From contig JAZKJV010000685.1 of NCBI GenBank assembly GCA_037367405.1, forward strand, positions 62,001-126,000: DNA of 64,000 nucleotides, given 5' to 3'. A program made the position numbers and the translations under genes. Position 1 is the stretch's first letter, and every line of letters starts with the position of its first letter. The notes below the pieces were generated by a model that searched no databases, was not told the DNA's origin, and saw only the letters and a list, made by a program, of their open reading frames with translations. The stretch is from Ottelia alismoides. Lineage: Eukaryota; Streptophyta; Magnoliopsida; Alismatales; Hydrocharitaceae. Positions 1 through 10,688 of this stretch are shown piece by piece.

Positions 1-126
1 TTGAGAGGTATTCTCCCGTGGTTTCATCCCGCTCCTCATGGAGTGGGGTTCCATGTAAAATTCATGTGTTCTTCCATGTTCTTTATTCTTTATCTTTGAT
101 ACACTCCCACATTATTGTTTTCTACA
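1..126 (+). repeat. 3' end of a Copia-type LTR (truncated by window start)
   Basis: The stretch ends in CTACA directly followed by TGGTATCAGGG, the classic Copia primer-site junction in plants. Only the last part of the LTR is in the window; its start lies to the left. No matching second LTR was seen, so this is either a fragment or the left end of an element whose body was lost or replaced after about 430. Confidence 0.6.
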
Positions 127-137
127 TGGTATCAGGG
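127..137 (+). other. Primer-binding site, initiator tRNA-Met type (Copia)
   Basis: TGGTATCAGGG lies immediately after an LTR end in CA. Plant Copia elements use TGGTATCAGAGC, complementary to the 3' end of initiator tRNA-Met; one base differs here (G for A at position 10). Confidence 0.65.
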
Positions 138-781
138 TTCGATTCTCGAGGATTTTATTATGTTTTTTTTTATTCGGAATTTGTTTGAGATCTGAGAATC
201 AATTTTAGGGTTTATGTTGAAACTATAATTCTGCACAGTACATGGTTCTTGGAATTTCGTTCATGAAGATTAATTATTGCTATCATGTTAATTGATCTGT
301 TCTTAAAGATTTACTGTTAAAGATCATGTTCATCATTGTAGACTTTCGAATGAAGCTGTCATTCAAGACAACCAACAACGATCAATCAGAGTAGTCCTAA
401 AATTTCTAGGGTTTCTGCAAACCTCAGAACTCTAGATCCCCGGGCGTATCATGAAGATGCAGGGTCCTCATTTAGCAAACAATTCCAGTCACAACAAGGC
501 ATCCATCATTTGAAGAAGTTTGAGGATGCACGACCCTCTACCATACAGGGTCGTTGATTCTAATTTTGGCACGAAACCCCAGGGATGATCCAATCGAAGA
601 GGAGCATCCAGCGATCAGATTTCTTCCCCTTCTCGTCATCGCAAACCCCCAGTTCTGCCGCAATACCCTCCAGGGACGGCAAGAACTCTTCTTGGTGATG
701 CCCATCGGCAAAAAATCCATGGAGAATTTAATTGAGGATGCTATGACTCTAGCTGGGTCTTGATCTTTGTAATTTTTTGTA
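138..781 (+). other. Copia leader, then unassigned sequence with a 69-codon ORF
   Basis: The first 300 bases look like an untranslated Copia leader (A/T rich, ending near CTAGGGTTTCTGC). No Copia gag follows. A 69-codon ORF on + (554-763) and a 109-codon ORF on minus (538-867) overlap; the latter runs into the hAT element and is probably chance. The 430-770 part has higher GC and a gene-like look, but no domain was recognised. Confidence 0.35.
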
Positions 782-789
782 CTTAAACC

Positions 790-1497
790 CAAGGTTTTAA
801 AAATCGGATCGGACATTAAACCGGTCAGACTTCGGTTTGGTCCAACGGGGTCGAACCGTCGGTTCAAACCGATCGGACCGGTGATGACGCCAGCATGACG
901 TCATCATTCTTATTGACTCGGAAAAAACCGGCCCGGACTTATTTCCTGGTCAGACCGATCGAACCCAATTTTTGAACCAATAAAACCGGATACATATATG
1001 TAAGTATGTATTTATATATCAATGAAATAATCATTAGAAATTTCAAATCTTTAAATAGAATAATATGATTGCCTATTTCGAGTAAATCTCTACAAAGTTA
1101 GTCACATTTTCTAGAATTATATATGAATATAATATTGTAGTCATTTATTTATAATTGTTTCAAGAAAAATACTCTAAGAAAGTATTGACATAACGTATAT
1201 CCCAAAAAAGAGAGGGACATACCTTATATCGAAGAAGTTAAGAAGGGCATACATGATAAAAACCCCATTATTTCATTATTTAAACCTTTATTTTTTGAAA
1301 ATTACCAAACCATCAAAACTGGATCAATCCGGTTCAGCCCGGTCCGACCATCTGGGTAAACCCAGTCCGACCACTGGTCAGACCCGATTTTTTTTTAAAT
1401 TTTTTTTGAAACTAATTACAAAGAACCGGCCGAACCGACTAGGTCGGGGCCGGTTCTCGGTCCGACCGGTCGGTCCGGTCCGATTTTTTAAACCCTG
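790..1497. mobile_element. Non-autonomous hAT-type MITE, 708 bp, with perfect 8-bp target duplication
   Basis: The ends are CAAGGTTTTAAAAATCGG and, on the other strand, CAGGGTTTAAAAAATCGG, an imperfect terminal inverted repeat starting CA(A/G)GG as in hAT elements. It is flanked by CTTAAACC at 782-789 and again at 1498-1505, an exact 8-bp duplication, the length made by hAT transposases. Both subterminal regions are dense in CCGGT/ACCGG and CGGTTCGA-like repeats, typical of transposase binding arrays. The middle is A/T rich and encodes no transposase. The longest ORFs (1253-1576 + and 1378-1566 minus) are mirror readings of the inverted repeat and are not genes. Confidence 0.88.
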
Positions 1498-1505
1498 CTT
1501 AAACC

Positions 1506-1970
1506 CGTGGATATATAAAGTTTTTAAGTTTGCGCCTTTTTGGTATTCACCCTTTTTCCTTCCCAAAAAAAAGTAGGACGCGAGGGGGTTGATGAGTTAT
1601 GAGCAGGCTTAAGATCCGAAAGATTATGTTGATTTCCTTGAAAATGGGAACACATTGGTATATTTGAAGAATCAACGTATAGTTGAGGTTCTTTTTTGTA
1701 ATTTATCTTTGAGTCTTTTACAGTATTAGAGTCTAACTATGAGCGGTATGTGTCCGAGTAAGTCTTTTGTCGCAATCCCGCATTCTCATATTGTATGAAT
1801 TAACATATTGAAACTCTGTGTGCATGGATCTTCATGGTAGCATGCTTATGAGGTAGCTTCAACAACAGATCCAGATGTTTAACTTCTGCACCCATACAAC
1901 AAAGGCTCCGATGTAACGCTAACTACAAATGCATCCAAACCTTCGACGAATGCAATTGTACCTTGACCGG
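1506..1970. other. Unassigned sequence
   Basis: No gene, repeat end or RNA gene was recognised. There is an A-rich run near 1563 and otherwise mixed A/T-rich sequence. Confidence 0.3.
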
Positions 1971-2364
1971 TAGGGATGCAAACCAACGGTTATTTTTGTT
2001 GCCATATCTTTATATATTTTTAAATATGAATATAGATGCAAATACGGATACAGATACTGATCACATGCGAATAATATTAGTAGTACTATATATATAAGCT
2101 TAAACATAGATGTATTATATGGAATACACGTGATATAAATTGCTAAATGTGCTTATATCATAATTAATACACCAAATATGATGAAAATGTATGAGAAAGG
2201 ATATATGGATACGAATAGAGATGTTGGCGGATATCAAAATGATATCTATATCTATTTTTAAGCGGATACAGAAACATGCGGTTGCAAATCGGATATAAAA
2301 TATATATATATAATGGAAACGGTTGCAAATTGAATGCAGATATATCCGTATTCGTTTCCATGCC
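1971..2364. mobile_element. Probable MITE with GATAC-rich arms
   Basis: The left end TAGGGATGCAAACC and the reverse complement of the right end (GGCATGGAAACGAATACGG) form a weak inverted repeat. Both arms carry repeated CGGATAC/GATATC words, as in known plant hAT-type MITEs starting (C/T)AGGGATGCAAA. No clear 8-bp target duplication was found, so the edges are approximate. There is no coding potential. Confidence 0.42.
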
Positions 2365-2997
2365 AGTTGGGTAAGGTGCCTTAATATAGAAGTAATTTCT
2401 AAGTCTTTTTATAATATTTGGAAACAAGATGTCCGAGCCCGCGGCAAATGGATCCTTTCCAGTGTGGTCAGGGCCGTCTGGCTGATAATCGAATCGATTT
2501 CATGGTTATCTGAATTAGACGTGACATCTCATATTTCCCAAGGGGATAACAGATGGTGAAATAGAGTTGGATTTGTATTCCTGGAAAATAATTCTCACCC
2601 CTCAAAAAGATATCCAAATTCTTCCGTATCTTATGTGGTATGATATGTTAGCAACCACGTAGGTCCATCATTGCTTGTTTGACGGTTGGCGTATTGAAAC
2701 TTGTTTCTCTGTATATGATAAGTGAAAACATGTTACAACTATCATTAAATAAATGAAGATGCATCATCTTAGATTTGACTGAATATTTTTGTTGTCCAAG
2801 TAGCATGTCTTGGGCGCATCTTGCGATAATTTTAGGAATTTCCCGTATTTTGTTTCGAACGTATACTAGGTATTCTGGACAATGTGTATTTAATTTATAA
2901 ATCTGTGATATTTTTATTTTGAATGTGTAGTTGTTCTCTTCCTCATCGCTGGTTTTGGCCACGCCCTTGCTGTCGTGCCACCATTATGCACCGCTAC
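2365..2997 (-). other. Unassigned sequence with a 104-codon minus-strand ORF
   Basis: An ORF on the minus strand (2962 to 2648) starts MAKTSDEEENN and is fairly lysine and isoleucine rich. No family was recognised, it has no supporting neighbours, and its frame is not echoed elsewhere in the window. It could be an exon remnant or chance; chance is the safer reading. Confidence 0.2.
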
Positions 2998-4250
2998 TAG
3001 GAGTGTCAGGAAAGCTCAAGTGCAACTCGATAAGAGCATGTGAGTTTGGCTTAATAAGCTGGTGAGATCGAGTCAAACAATGGATTTGTTATCCTTATTG
3101 AGTCGAGTTTGAGCTTTGTGGTGCCCGACTTTATAACTTGATTTTTAATTAATTGACTTTTAATTAAATACATGCACTACACAAAGGACGCATGTCCATC
3201 ATTATTCATTTCTCAACCATCGATAGATATCTCGACATATCCTAAAACCTCCTACATAGCAAGACAAACCTACTATAGCTTTTCTGAACCCTCCCACAGC
3301 ACATCCCGCCTCCTCAGCTTCTCCTTCCTCCCTCTACATGTGTGGCCATGGCCAGTGATGGTGGCAACGATGTCCTCCCTTTGGAAGCTGGTTTTTGCAT
3401 GTCACCCCTTCCTCCTTTGATGTTGTCCTTGTGAAGTCACTGACCGCAAGCTCTTATGCATGATCATTCACTAGCTCTTCTCAAAAGTTTAGATACTTGT
3501 TTGACTTCTCATCACTTTTAATCTTTTTTCTTGAATTTTAGAATCTATGATTGTGTATTGTTTGTTTGTTTGTTGTTGTTATATCTTATTATGTAGGTAT
3601 TAGACAAATAGTCCCTCCTTCATATTTTAAGATGGACCTTCAAATTTTTCAAGTGGATGTTCATAAATAAAACGCATAATCATGCATAAGCTATATTTTA
3701 ACACCTTTATTTGAGTCAAATATGTATTTGATTTTATGATTAAATTTCAAACCAAGAGTATCATTTTGTTTCAAAAGATTAAATATTAATTGTTTTAGTT
3801 GTCATAATATTTAGACCATAATGATATGTTTATTATAATAATGCCCTTATATGTTATATCTAATTAATGTGGCATGTCATAAAAATAGAAAGTGTTATGA
3901 CTAAGAGAATATAAGATTAGATAACACAATAGCTGAATAATGGCGATATGTAGACAAGAGTGTCTAATGAATTCGCCTATATACTATAAAAACTTATTAT
4001 TATTATTATTGATATTTCTAATGAGTTCAATTATTTCATTAAGGAAGGTGTATGAATAAGAAATATAGAAGTTAACTTACAAAGATTTCGTTAAGAGGTC
4101 CGTGAGCCAACTCAATCTCGGTAAGTTCGAGTTTGAGTTAACATTCCTCGACTCAAAGATTACCGTATCTGAACTTGACTCTGAGTTTAGTTAACGACTT
4201 CGAGTCCAATCAGAGCTGACTTGACTCTTCCAACTCGATAGACACTCCTA
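2998..4250. mobile_element. Non-autonomous inverted-repeat DNA element, 1.25 kb
   Basis: It begins TAGGAGTGTC and ends GACACTCCTA, a perfect 10-bp terminal inverted repeat. The subterminal regions on both sides are rich in GAGTCGAG/GAGTTTGAG words (3,020-3,120 and 4,095-4,230) that pair with each other, as in plant MITEs of the same type. The two 8-bp flanks (2990-2997 and 4251-4258) do not match, so the superfamily is left open. The middle (about 3,170-3,470) has a different base composition from the arms and may be captured DNA. No transposase frame was seen. Confidence 0.65.
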
Positions 4251-4595
4251 ACTATTGCATGCACCGATGTTTGCATTGTCACACATTGCCATTTCTCGCT
4301 CGCACCATTATGACACACATCGTCATCATGACATCGTCCTTCACACTGTCACGCGAATGTCATAACTTGCACTATTGTTGCCCGCATTGTCGCTCCCATC
4401 ATCATCATACACATAAAATGGGTGTATGCTCAATAACCGAGTTTTTAAAATCTGTTAATGTTGATGTGGGAGGCTGGGAGCCGCATTGGATGCTAAATTG
4501 GAGGTCGCATAGGATTTCAATAGGTTTTATTCGGGTGTATGTACTATATTTCTATATTTTTAACTTTTTACATGTGTTTTCCTATTAAAAAATAA
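4251..4595. other. Unassigned sequence, CAT/CAC-rich
   Basis: Short CATCATCAT and CACATTG/CATTGTC words recur between 4,255 and 4,420. A + strand ORF (4259-4588) is histidine rich only because of these repeats. The words GCACCATTATG also occur just left of the preceding element (about 2,977), which suggests the same sequence on both sides of that insertion. Confidence 0.35.
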
Positions 4596-4796
4596 GGTTT
4601 TTCTACACTTGTGCCCCTTCAAGATTTTGTGATTGCAGTTATGTTCTTACTTTTTTCATAACACATGTGCCTTTGTATTCTTACAAATATCACAATAATG
4701 CCCTTTTGTTATTACACTTATGCCCGTATGTTACCTTAATGAAAGGGTGGTACTGTGGATGCTATAAGAATACATGGGCACAAGTATAAAAATTCC
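4596..4796. mobile_element. Small MITE, about 200 bp
   Basis: The left end GGTTTTTCTACACTTGTGCC pairs with the reverse complement of the right end, GGAATTTTTATACTTGTGCC. Motifs like ATAATGCCC and CATGTGCC recur inside. The flanks are A/T runs (AAAAAATAA and TAAAATAATA) that resemble but do not exactly match each other, so no target duplication is claimed. Confidence 0.5.
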
Positions 4797-4845
4797 TAAA
4801 ATAATAAGAAACTATCATCATTCCATCTTTGCCTACTTAAATTAA

Positions 4846-5125
4846 GAGTGCATTACAAAAAAATCCTTGAACTATGCACATGATTTTAATGTTATACCCA
4901 AATTTAAAAAGGTAACAATGTAGTACCCGAACTTTAAGATTTATCTCAATGTGATCCTTGACTATTGAAATTTAAGATTAGAAAAATGAAGATCAACTCA
5001 ATTTCATAGTCAAGGATCAAATTGGGACAATTCTTAAAGTTTGGATACCACATTGTTACATTTTAAAGTTCGGGTATGACATTGAAATCCGGTGTATAGT
5101 TAAGAGATTTTCTTGTAATTTACTC
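4846..5125. mobile_element. Foldback MITE, 280 bp
   Basis: The two halves are reverse complements over almost their whole length. GAGTGCATTACAA at the left pairs with TTGTAATTTACTC at the right, and GATCCTTGACTAT pairs with ATAGTCAAGGATC near the centre. TTAA lies on both sides (4842-4845 and 5126-5129) and may be the target duplication, though TA alone cannot be excluded because TTAA is itself a palindrome. There is no coding capacity. Confidence 0.75.
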
Positions 5126-5270
5126 TTAAATCAATTGAATCAATATAAATAAAGAACTGAATGCATTTTCGTCATAATAAATATTTAGAGAATATGAAAA
5201 ATGAATACAACATCATAGAATATATTAAGCGTCGTGTGACACACATTGTAAAATTTTAGTAAACACTTAC

Positions 5271-5516
5271 GGGGCGTTCGATTCGAGAATAAGTAGGAAT
5301 AAGGATGGGGAATAAGGAGAATAAAGGTTTATTCTCTGTTCGGCTGGAAAGATGATAATAAGGTGGAATAAGGGTAGGTAAGGCGGAGTAAAGATAGGAA
5401 TAAGGGTGGAATAAGGTGAAATAATGAGATGTGGATGTGCATAGCCGTACTCTGAACCGCGTCAAGCGAAGACTTGACCCCTTATTCTGGAGCTTATTCT
5501 CCAAACGAACACGGCC
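5271..5516. mobile_element. Small MITE with GGGGCGTTCG ends
   Basis: GGGGCGTTCGATTCGAGAAT at the left matches, with a few mismatches, the reverse complement of the right end (GGCCGTGTTCGTTTGGAGAA). The inside repeats GGAATAAGG/GGTGGAATAAG. This GGGCGTTYG-type end is common in plant hAT and Harbinger MITEs. The flanks give no convincing duplication, so the superfamily is open. The minus ORF 5256-5504 is a repeat reading, not a gene. Confidence 0.55.
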
Positions 5517-5940
5517 TTTGAGTTAGCACTTGGATTGTCCGTTGCGTTTGATATCATGGTGCATTTTTGTAGCTTTCGAAGGTTTTATGGCTTTGTCGCT
5601 AACGAATCCCAGATTCATCTAAATTATTCTATATTATTATCTCTCCTTCTTAAGAAAATCAATAAAAATAATTAACAATTTACATTAATCAATACTTTGG
5701 TGTTGTAAATAAATACCTATTATTATTGTATATTATTTACCCTATTATTGTGTTATTATTTTATGTATTAATTATTTACTAAAAATCCAATAAAATTTAG
5801 AATAATAATGTATATAATTAACTTAACATAATTTATAAAATAAATCCATAAAAAAGAAAAGAAATTTAAAATAAGTAATTTAATTCATTAAGTTACTTAC
5901 AAAAATATTTTAAATATATAGACGAATTATTTTCTCTTTG
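5517..5940. other. A/T-rich spacer, possibly the start of element A's LTR
   Basis: The stretch is strongly A/T rich with many TTATTATT words. It occupies the place where element A's left LTR should begin, judged from related LTRs in which the GTAGATCTC hairpin lies 0.2-0.9 kb inside. No TGATGA-type LTR start is visible, so the boundary cannot be set. Confidence 0.3.
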
Positions 5941-8348
5941 AGTTCTACATGATAGCTGTAGATCTCATTGAGATCTACAATTTTCATGTTAAACATTTTT
6001 TTCTGAATCCTTTTCCTTTTATTTTTTTATTTTATCTACTATTTTTTGCATTCCTCTGCATTCTTATTGGGCAACGTAGCGCCATCTGGACGCACCATGC
6101 GGCCCCGCCTCTTCACTCCATCCCGCCTTGCTCTGGGTCATTGGATCATCATATCCAATGGTTGGGAGTTGTCGTCAACCTCTAGCTCCTCATCCCAACA
6201 GACGCATCTCTTCACGCTCGTTCCTCTTCTCATGTTTTTCCAATCAATCTCCGGTAACCACCTTCTCAACCCTTGCAGTCTCTCTCTTCCCTGATCTTCA
6301 ACCACCCTCGCCCAACCTCCAGACACATCTTCCTCCTCACGTGCTTCTTCCAATCGGCGGTTGAAACCACCCTCTTCACCACCTGAACCACCAAACTCCT
6401 CTTCCTCAAAACCTTTCCTCCGGCCACTTGTAATCGTATCTTCCACTCTTGAGAGCTTACCCTAGCCATACTAATCCTCAGTGAGAGTAAGAGAAAGGCT
6501 TGTGAGCAACAACCAAGGAATCTTGACGGCGAGATCCTTGGTCATCAGAGATCAAGTTTCAGCAAGTCCAATTGGCTACTTGAGCTCAGATCTTGTAGCA
6601 TCATGATCTGATGTGATGACCTAAAGCATAAGCTTCACTCCAGGCCTGTTTTCCACCTTCATCTTCTTTATTTCATCTCAGGTAAGAATTCTGATTCTTG
6701 TTTACTTTTTACTTCTCCATTTTGCACTTAGTGTTTCTCTATATCTATCATATATCTAAATCTTAGAATCGACTCAGTGGTTCTCAACCGTTCACGTATG
6801 CATTGGAGTGGACCTCCTTCATTTCTGCATCTTTGTGATCACCGGATCCATTCCTCCTTCATGCACAGAAGAATGACCTACTTAGGGCTTAGTTCTTCCA
6901 TACGAACCAACCCTTCATTCCATCGCCTGATATCCCAAAGATTCACAGATGCTTGGGCTTTGTTTCTCTAACTTTTGCATGTGACATGGAGCCTTGAACG
7001 ATTGGAATTGCTGACGAGCTCCGATCTCGACCATATTCACCAGGGTCACTTCATCGGGAGGCCCTTCTAGCACGAGTCTGATCATCTGCACACCTTCTTC
7101 TCCTTCGCCATGATGCTAGGAAGGTTCTGCAACCTTCAGAATTAGCAGAGATGCTCGGAGGAAAAGAACGAGTCGCTCTGCTAAGCCTCCACCACCCGCA
7201 AAGCAAGGGGAAGAACAAGCGTATGAGGAGCCATTAGATATGATCTCCCAGATCAGATCCAACGGTCAGTAGTAGACCCAAGCCTCCACCCAGGGTAATG
7301 GTTCAATCCTACGGCTTGGATCACATGAGCCTAAGCTGAACGACTAATGGATGCCACGTGTACTCAAGCTGATGCCCGAGCCTCAGTCTGACCAAGTGCA
7401 ATGCATGTGCTTGTGGGGAAATTGCAACTAAGCCAATGAACTCTTCAGAATTGCATATAAGTCCCTAGGCTTTGGAAAAAATTGTAAAACTACCTTAACG
7501 GGTTTATGTAATTGTATTTCAGTCTAGTTTAGACTCATTTGTAATAAATAAAACATGTTTTTCCCCTACAATGTTTAGTCAATAACTTGTGAACCTTAAA
7601 TCTGATCTCAATGAAATTGGTGTCATTGGAAAGCTTGTTTCATTCTCTTCAATTAGTGCATTTAAAACACAATTTTGATCTATATTTCATGCATTGAATT
7701 ATAAGAGTATTTATTGTGTTCTATTCAGCCTTTATATCGAATTAAAATGAATCACACATAGGATGAATTAGCTTTGCTTGATACTGAGTTATCGTCAATT
7801 AATTTAATTTAAATCACGGTATTTCTTTTTTTTAATCAGGAGCATAATTTTGTGTTATTTGTCTTGGTGAGTACATTGCATTATTATCTTTCATATTAAA
7901 TAAAGGCATAAAAATGATCTGAAAATTTTTATTCTTTTTTTGTGTATTTGCATTATTCTTAACCTAGGACCTAAAAATCACTTAATTAATTAATTAGCAT
8001 ATAAATCTGATTGAATAATTTATTGTGTCCATGTATTTGACCCTGTACTTATCTGGGTATAAATTAAACCTGACCCATGGAAATTTTCTCTTGATTTTGT
8101 TGATTATCATTTGGCTCGTGCTACAACGAGAGCATTTTATTATTGTCTTTTGATTATTCATCAGATAGAACCGTGGCCAGAGAAGTGACACATTATTTGA
8201 TTATATTTAATGTTGATTTTTTATTCTTGTGATTTGTAGAGCTTCTTAGTTAAGTTCTTGTATTTTTTGTTGAATTATTTTCGTATTCAATATATTGATT
8301 ATTTGTAGTTATTTAAATTTTTAAAATTTAAGGATATACTTGACACCT
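5941..8348 (+). repeat. Element A: left LTR (degenerate Athila-type, start not resolved)
   Basis: The region holds the same GTAGATCTC palindrome as LTRs C and E, then a C/T-rich stretch (6,060-6,470) and A/T-rich DNA. It ends just before a degenerate primer site at about 8,349. The distance from that site to the leader landmark CTTGCATCC (about 550 bp) equals that in element C, which supports the right-hand edge. The ORFs at 6,046-6,469 are readings of low-complexity C/T-rich DNA on both strands and are not genes. Confidence 0.5.
5957..5979 (+). promoter_or_regulatory. Perfect LTR palindrome around GTAGATCTC (element A)
   Basis: TGTAGATCTC and GAGATCTACA form a perfect 10-bp stem with a 3-base loop ATT. 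Related palindromes lie in the LTRs of C (41457-41507, 53493-53543) and E (13416-13428, 19597-19619). The role is unknown. Its survival in an otherwise decayed LTR makes chance less likely. Confidence 0.6.
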
Positions 8349-8369
8349 TGATTGCTTTGCGGTAGGGAC
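8349..8369 (+). other. Element A: degenerate primer-binding site (tRNA-Asp type)
   Basis: TTGCGGTAGGGACC inside this stretch resembles GTTGCCGGGGAAC of the intact site in C. It sits at the expected distance from the shared leader landmarks. The TGGCGCC part is no longer recognisable. Confidence 0.42.
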
Positions 8370-9965
8370 CACAGAGCCAACAAAGCCTAGAGGATCGTGA
8401 AGGCTAGGAGCTTGGAGCTTAGTTGAAGAGTGCAAAGTGACTTTTATTTGGAAGAAATTTTAGTTGATTAAATAGCATTGTTGTGTACTTTATGGTGTAT
8501 TAATTATTTGTGTAATTTGTTAGTTAATTAATTTGTAATTAATTAGCTTGTTTACAACGATTCTTGATTGAGTTCTCGCATATGTAAAAAAAGCCTCTTT
8601 ATTTATTTTTATTCATTGTGTGAGAGTGATTCTCGACTTGAGCAGCAATTTAGGTCAAGGCACCATGCTTCAAATGGACATATCTTAGCTCCTATTTGCT
8701 TGATCTATTCCATAACTTAGGGCACACACCATTTGATCTCATAAGACTCACAATTACAAAATCTTAGGAGATTCATTGAGACGCACATAAATTATGTTCT
8801 ATCTAGACCAATTTTAATTGAATTCTTCATCGCTATAAGAACTCATATTTAGGTGTGGATTTATTCGACTTGCATCATATAGTGTAATTTTTACGAATTC
8901 AATCTTGCATCCACATGAAGAGTGTTGGAAATCACTGTAAGTATTCATAACGACTATATTCATCACCATTTTCTGATTACATTTGGTTTTTCATTTTTTC
9001 CCTCGATTTTTGACAACCTGGGATTAAATGAAAAAGGGATTGTATGTTAGGTAATTTTTGTGGTCACACTAATTCAAGTGATAACCAACAATAAATCTGG
9101 GAATAAATTATGCAAGTTGACCTAAATAATTTGGAACAAAATCAACCTTGTATTATGGGCAAAAAACCCTCACCCTCATTGTATGCAAGTACTTACCCTC
9201 AGATAGAGTAGGTGAGGATTGATCCCTAAGGCTAGAGCCCAAAATCCTATACTTCTATCCTAAGACTCCAGGTCCGACTCTTACGGATTTTGGGATCTGC
9301 AAGTGGTTATCCCCGACCTTAGAAATGCATCTTGGTTGCCTGCGCCTATAAGTTCCTTTTGGGGTGTGATATTGAACCTGACATCTCAGGAAGATCACTA
9401 CATTGATTGAGGGCTTGTAGACTTCAATTGGGTGTAGTAGGAGACTCCTTGTGTGCTTGTGCAAGAATGTTTGAATCAACAATTTAAAATTGCCAAGATA
9501 AATATAAGTCGAACTTTTACAACTTTCACGTGTTGAGTTGGTGAATCAATTCAAAGGGGTTTGTTTGCATTGTACTGTGTGAGTGATTCAGGTCATTTAC
9601 AAGCAACGTAGTTACTTGGTTCTTTTCTTGAATTGAGTGTGCTTATATTTTCATAACCTAATCGAAGATGGATAATTGGTCAGATTTTTGTTCAAACTTC
9701 GTGAACTTATCGTTGAACCGTCCAAATATCACATCTTCAAAGGTCTAACCACCTATTTCCTCTGAACTTTCCCGGATTCAAAATAACCCTTATTTCGATC
9801 ATATCTATAATGATCCATTCTTAGGGAGCGGTTGCATCCAACCGATCCATTTCTTTCTTCTCTTCTCACTGAGGATGACCATTGCCTTAGTGAGATTGAT
9901 TCGATTTCCATGTCTTCGTCAAGATCTCATTCTATTCCTATTTTTGATGAAAGTTTAGAAGATTC
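8370..9965 (+). other. Element A: untranslated leader
   Basis: Several blocks match the leader of C in the same order: CTTGCATCC with CATGAAGA (about 8,906), TCACTGTAAGT (about 8,931), and a TAGAGCC block (about 9,230). No coding frame is present. The stretch runs to the gag start remnant at about 9,974. Confidence 0.6.
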
Positions 9966-10688
9966 ATTCATGATACCTCCTAAGAAATAGAATGGATAGT
10001 ATCGAATATCTAGTTGGTTAAGTCCAGAAGAACCTGAAGTCGAATACGAGTTGAAGTTGTAGTTTTTGAGCTTGTTGCCTCACTTCCACGGGAATGCCCA
10101 CAAGGAACCTTACGCATTCCTTAGGAACTTTGAGTTGGTATGTTCTAACCTTAGGCATCCTAAGGTTAGCCAAGACTACATTAGGCTCAAAGCCATTTCT
10201 TTTGCCATGAAGGATAAGGCACATTATTAGATTATGAACCTGGGGGTAGTTGTAACTACTTATGTTTAGTTCAAGGATCTCTTCTTAAAGAAGTTCTACC
10301 CTTTTAGCAGAACTAACTTGATGTGCTCACGCTTCACGAGTTTCTCCAAACTTCCCAATGAAGCATTTTGCGATACATATGAGAGATTCAAAGATCTCTT
10401 ACAAAAGTGTCCTTGCCATGATTTAGATCTATCCAACCTTATTCAGTTAGTGTTTTGCGGTCTTAACTGTGAGATCTAGGGTTTGGTTAATGTTTCTTGT
10501 GGAGGCAGCTACACTTCACATGGTGCGGACACTGTCTGGAAGGTGTTCAAGAGGATGGCTGATATGAACCGAGCACGGACTGCCAATGAAGCTCAGATAG
10601 AGACCTCATACCACTCTTACCTAGAGGGGGAGCAAGGACTACAGTGGATCCTTACGACATGCGCGTCGTAGCATACAAATTGACAATC
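9966..10688 (+). pseudogene. gag: Element A: gag, 5' part (broken; split by element E)
   Basis: The frame is homologous to the gag of C. A CCTCCTAAGAAA remnant of the MPPKK start lies at about 9,977. Then follow the capsid-like segments matching FLRDFELVC (10,110), a VTTW-type segment (10,250), FYPFSRTN (10,298) and CGGSYTSH (10,500-10,525). Several tryptophan codons have become TAG, for example in the segment matching TYWLKNLG, and a stop follows PPKK. The reading is cut at 10,688 by element E and resumes at 19,857. The known role of this protein is the virus-like particle shell. It cannot be functional here. A minus-strand ORF at 10018-10224 is only a shadow. Confidence 0.8.

Noticed and set aside
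554..763. 69-codon ORF as a host gene
   Set aside because: Gene-like composition but no recognisable domain, no splice context and an equally long opposite-strand ORF.
6046..6469. Five overlapping ORFs
   Set aside because: C/T-rich low-complexity LTR sequence of element A; mirror readings of one another.
10018..10224. Minus-strand 68-codon ORF
   Set aside because: Shadow of the degraded + strand gag of element A.
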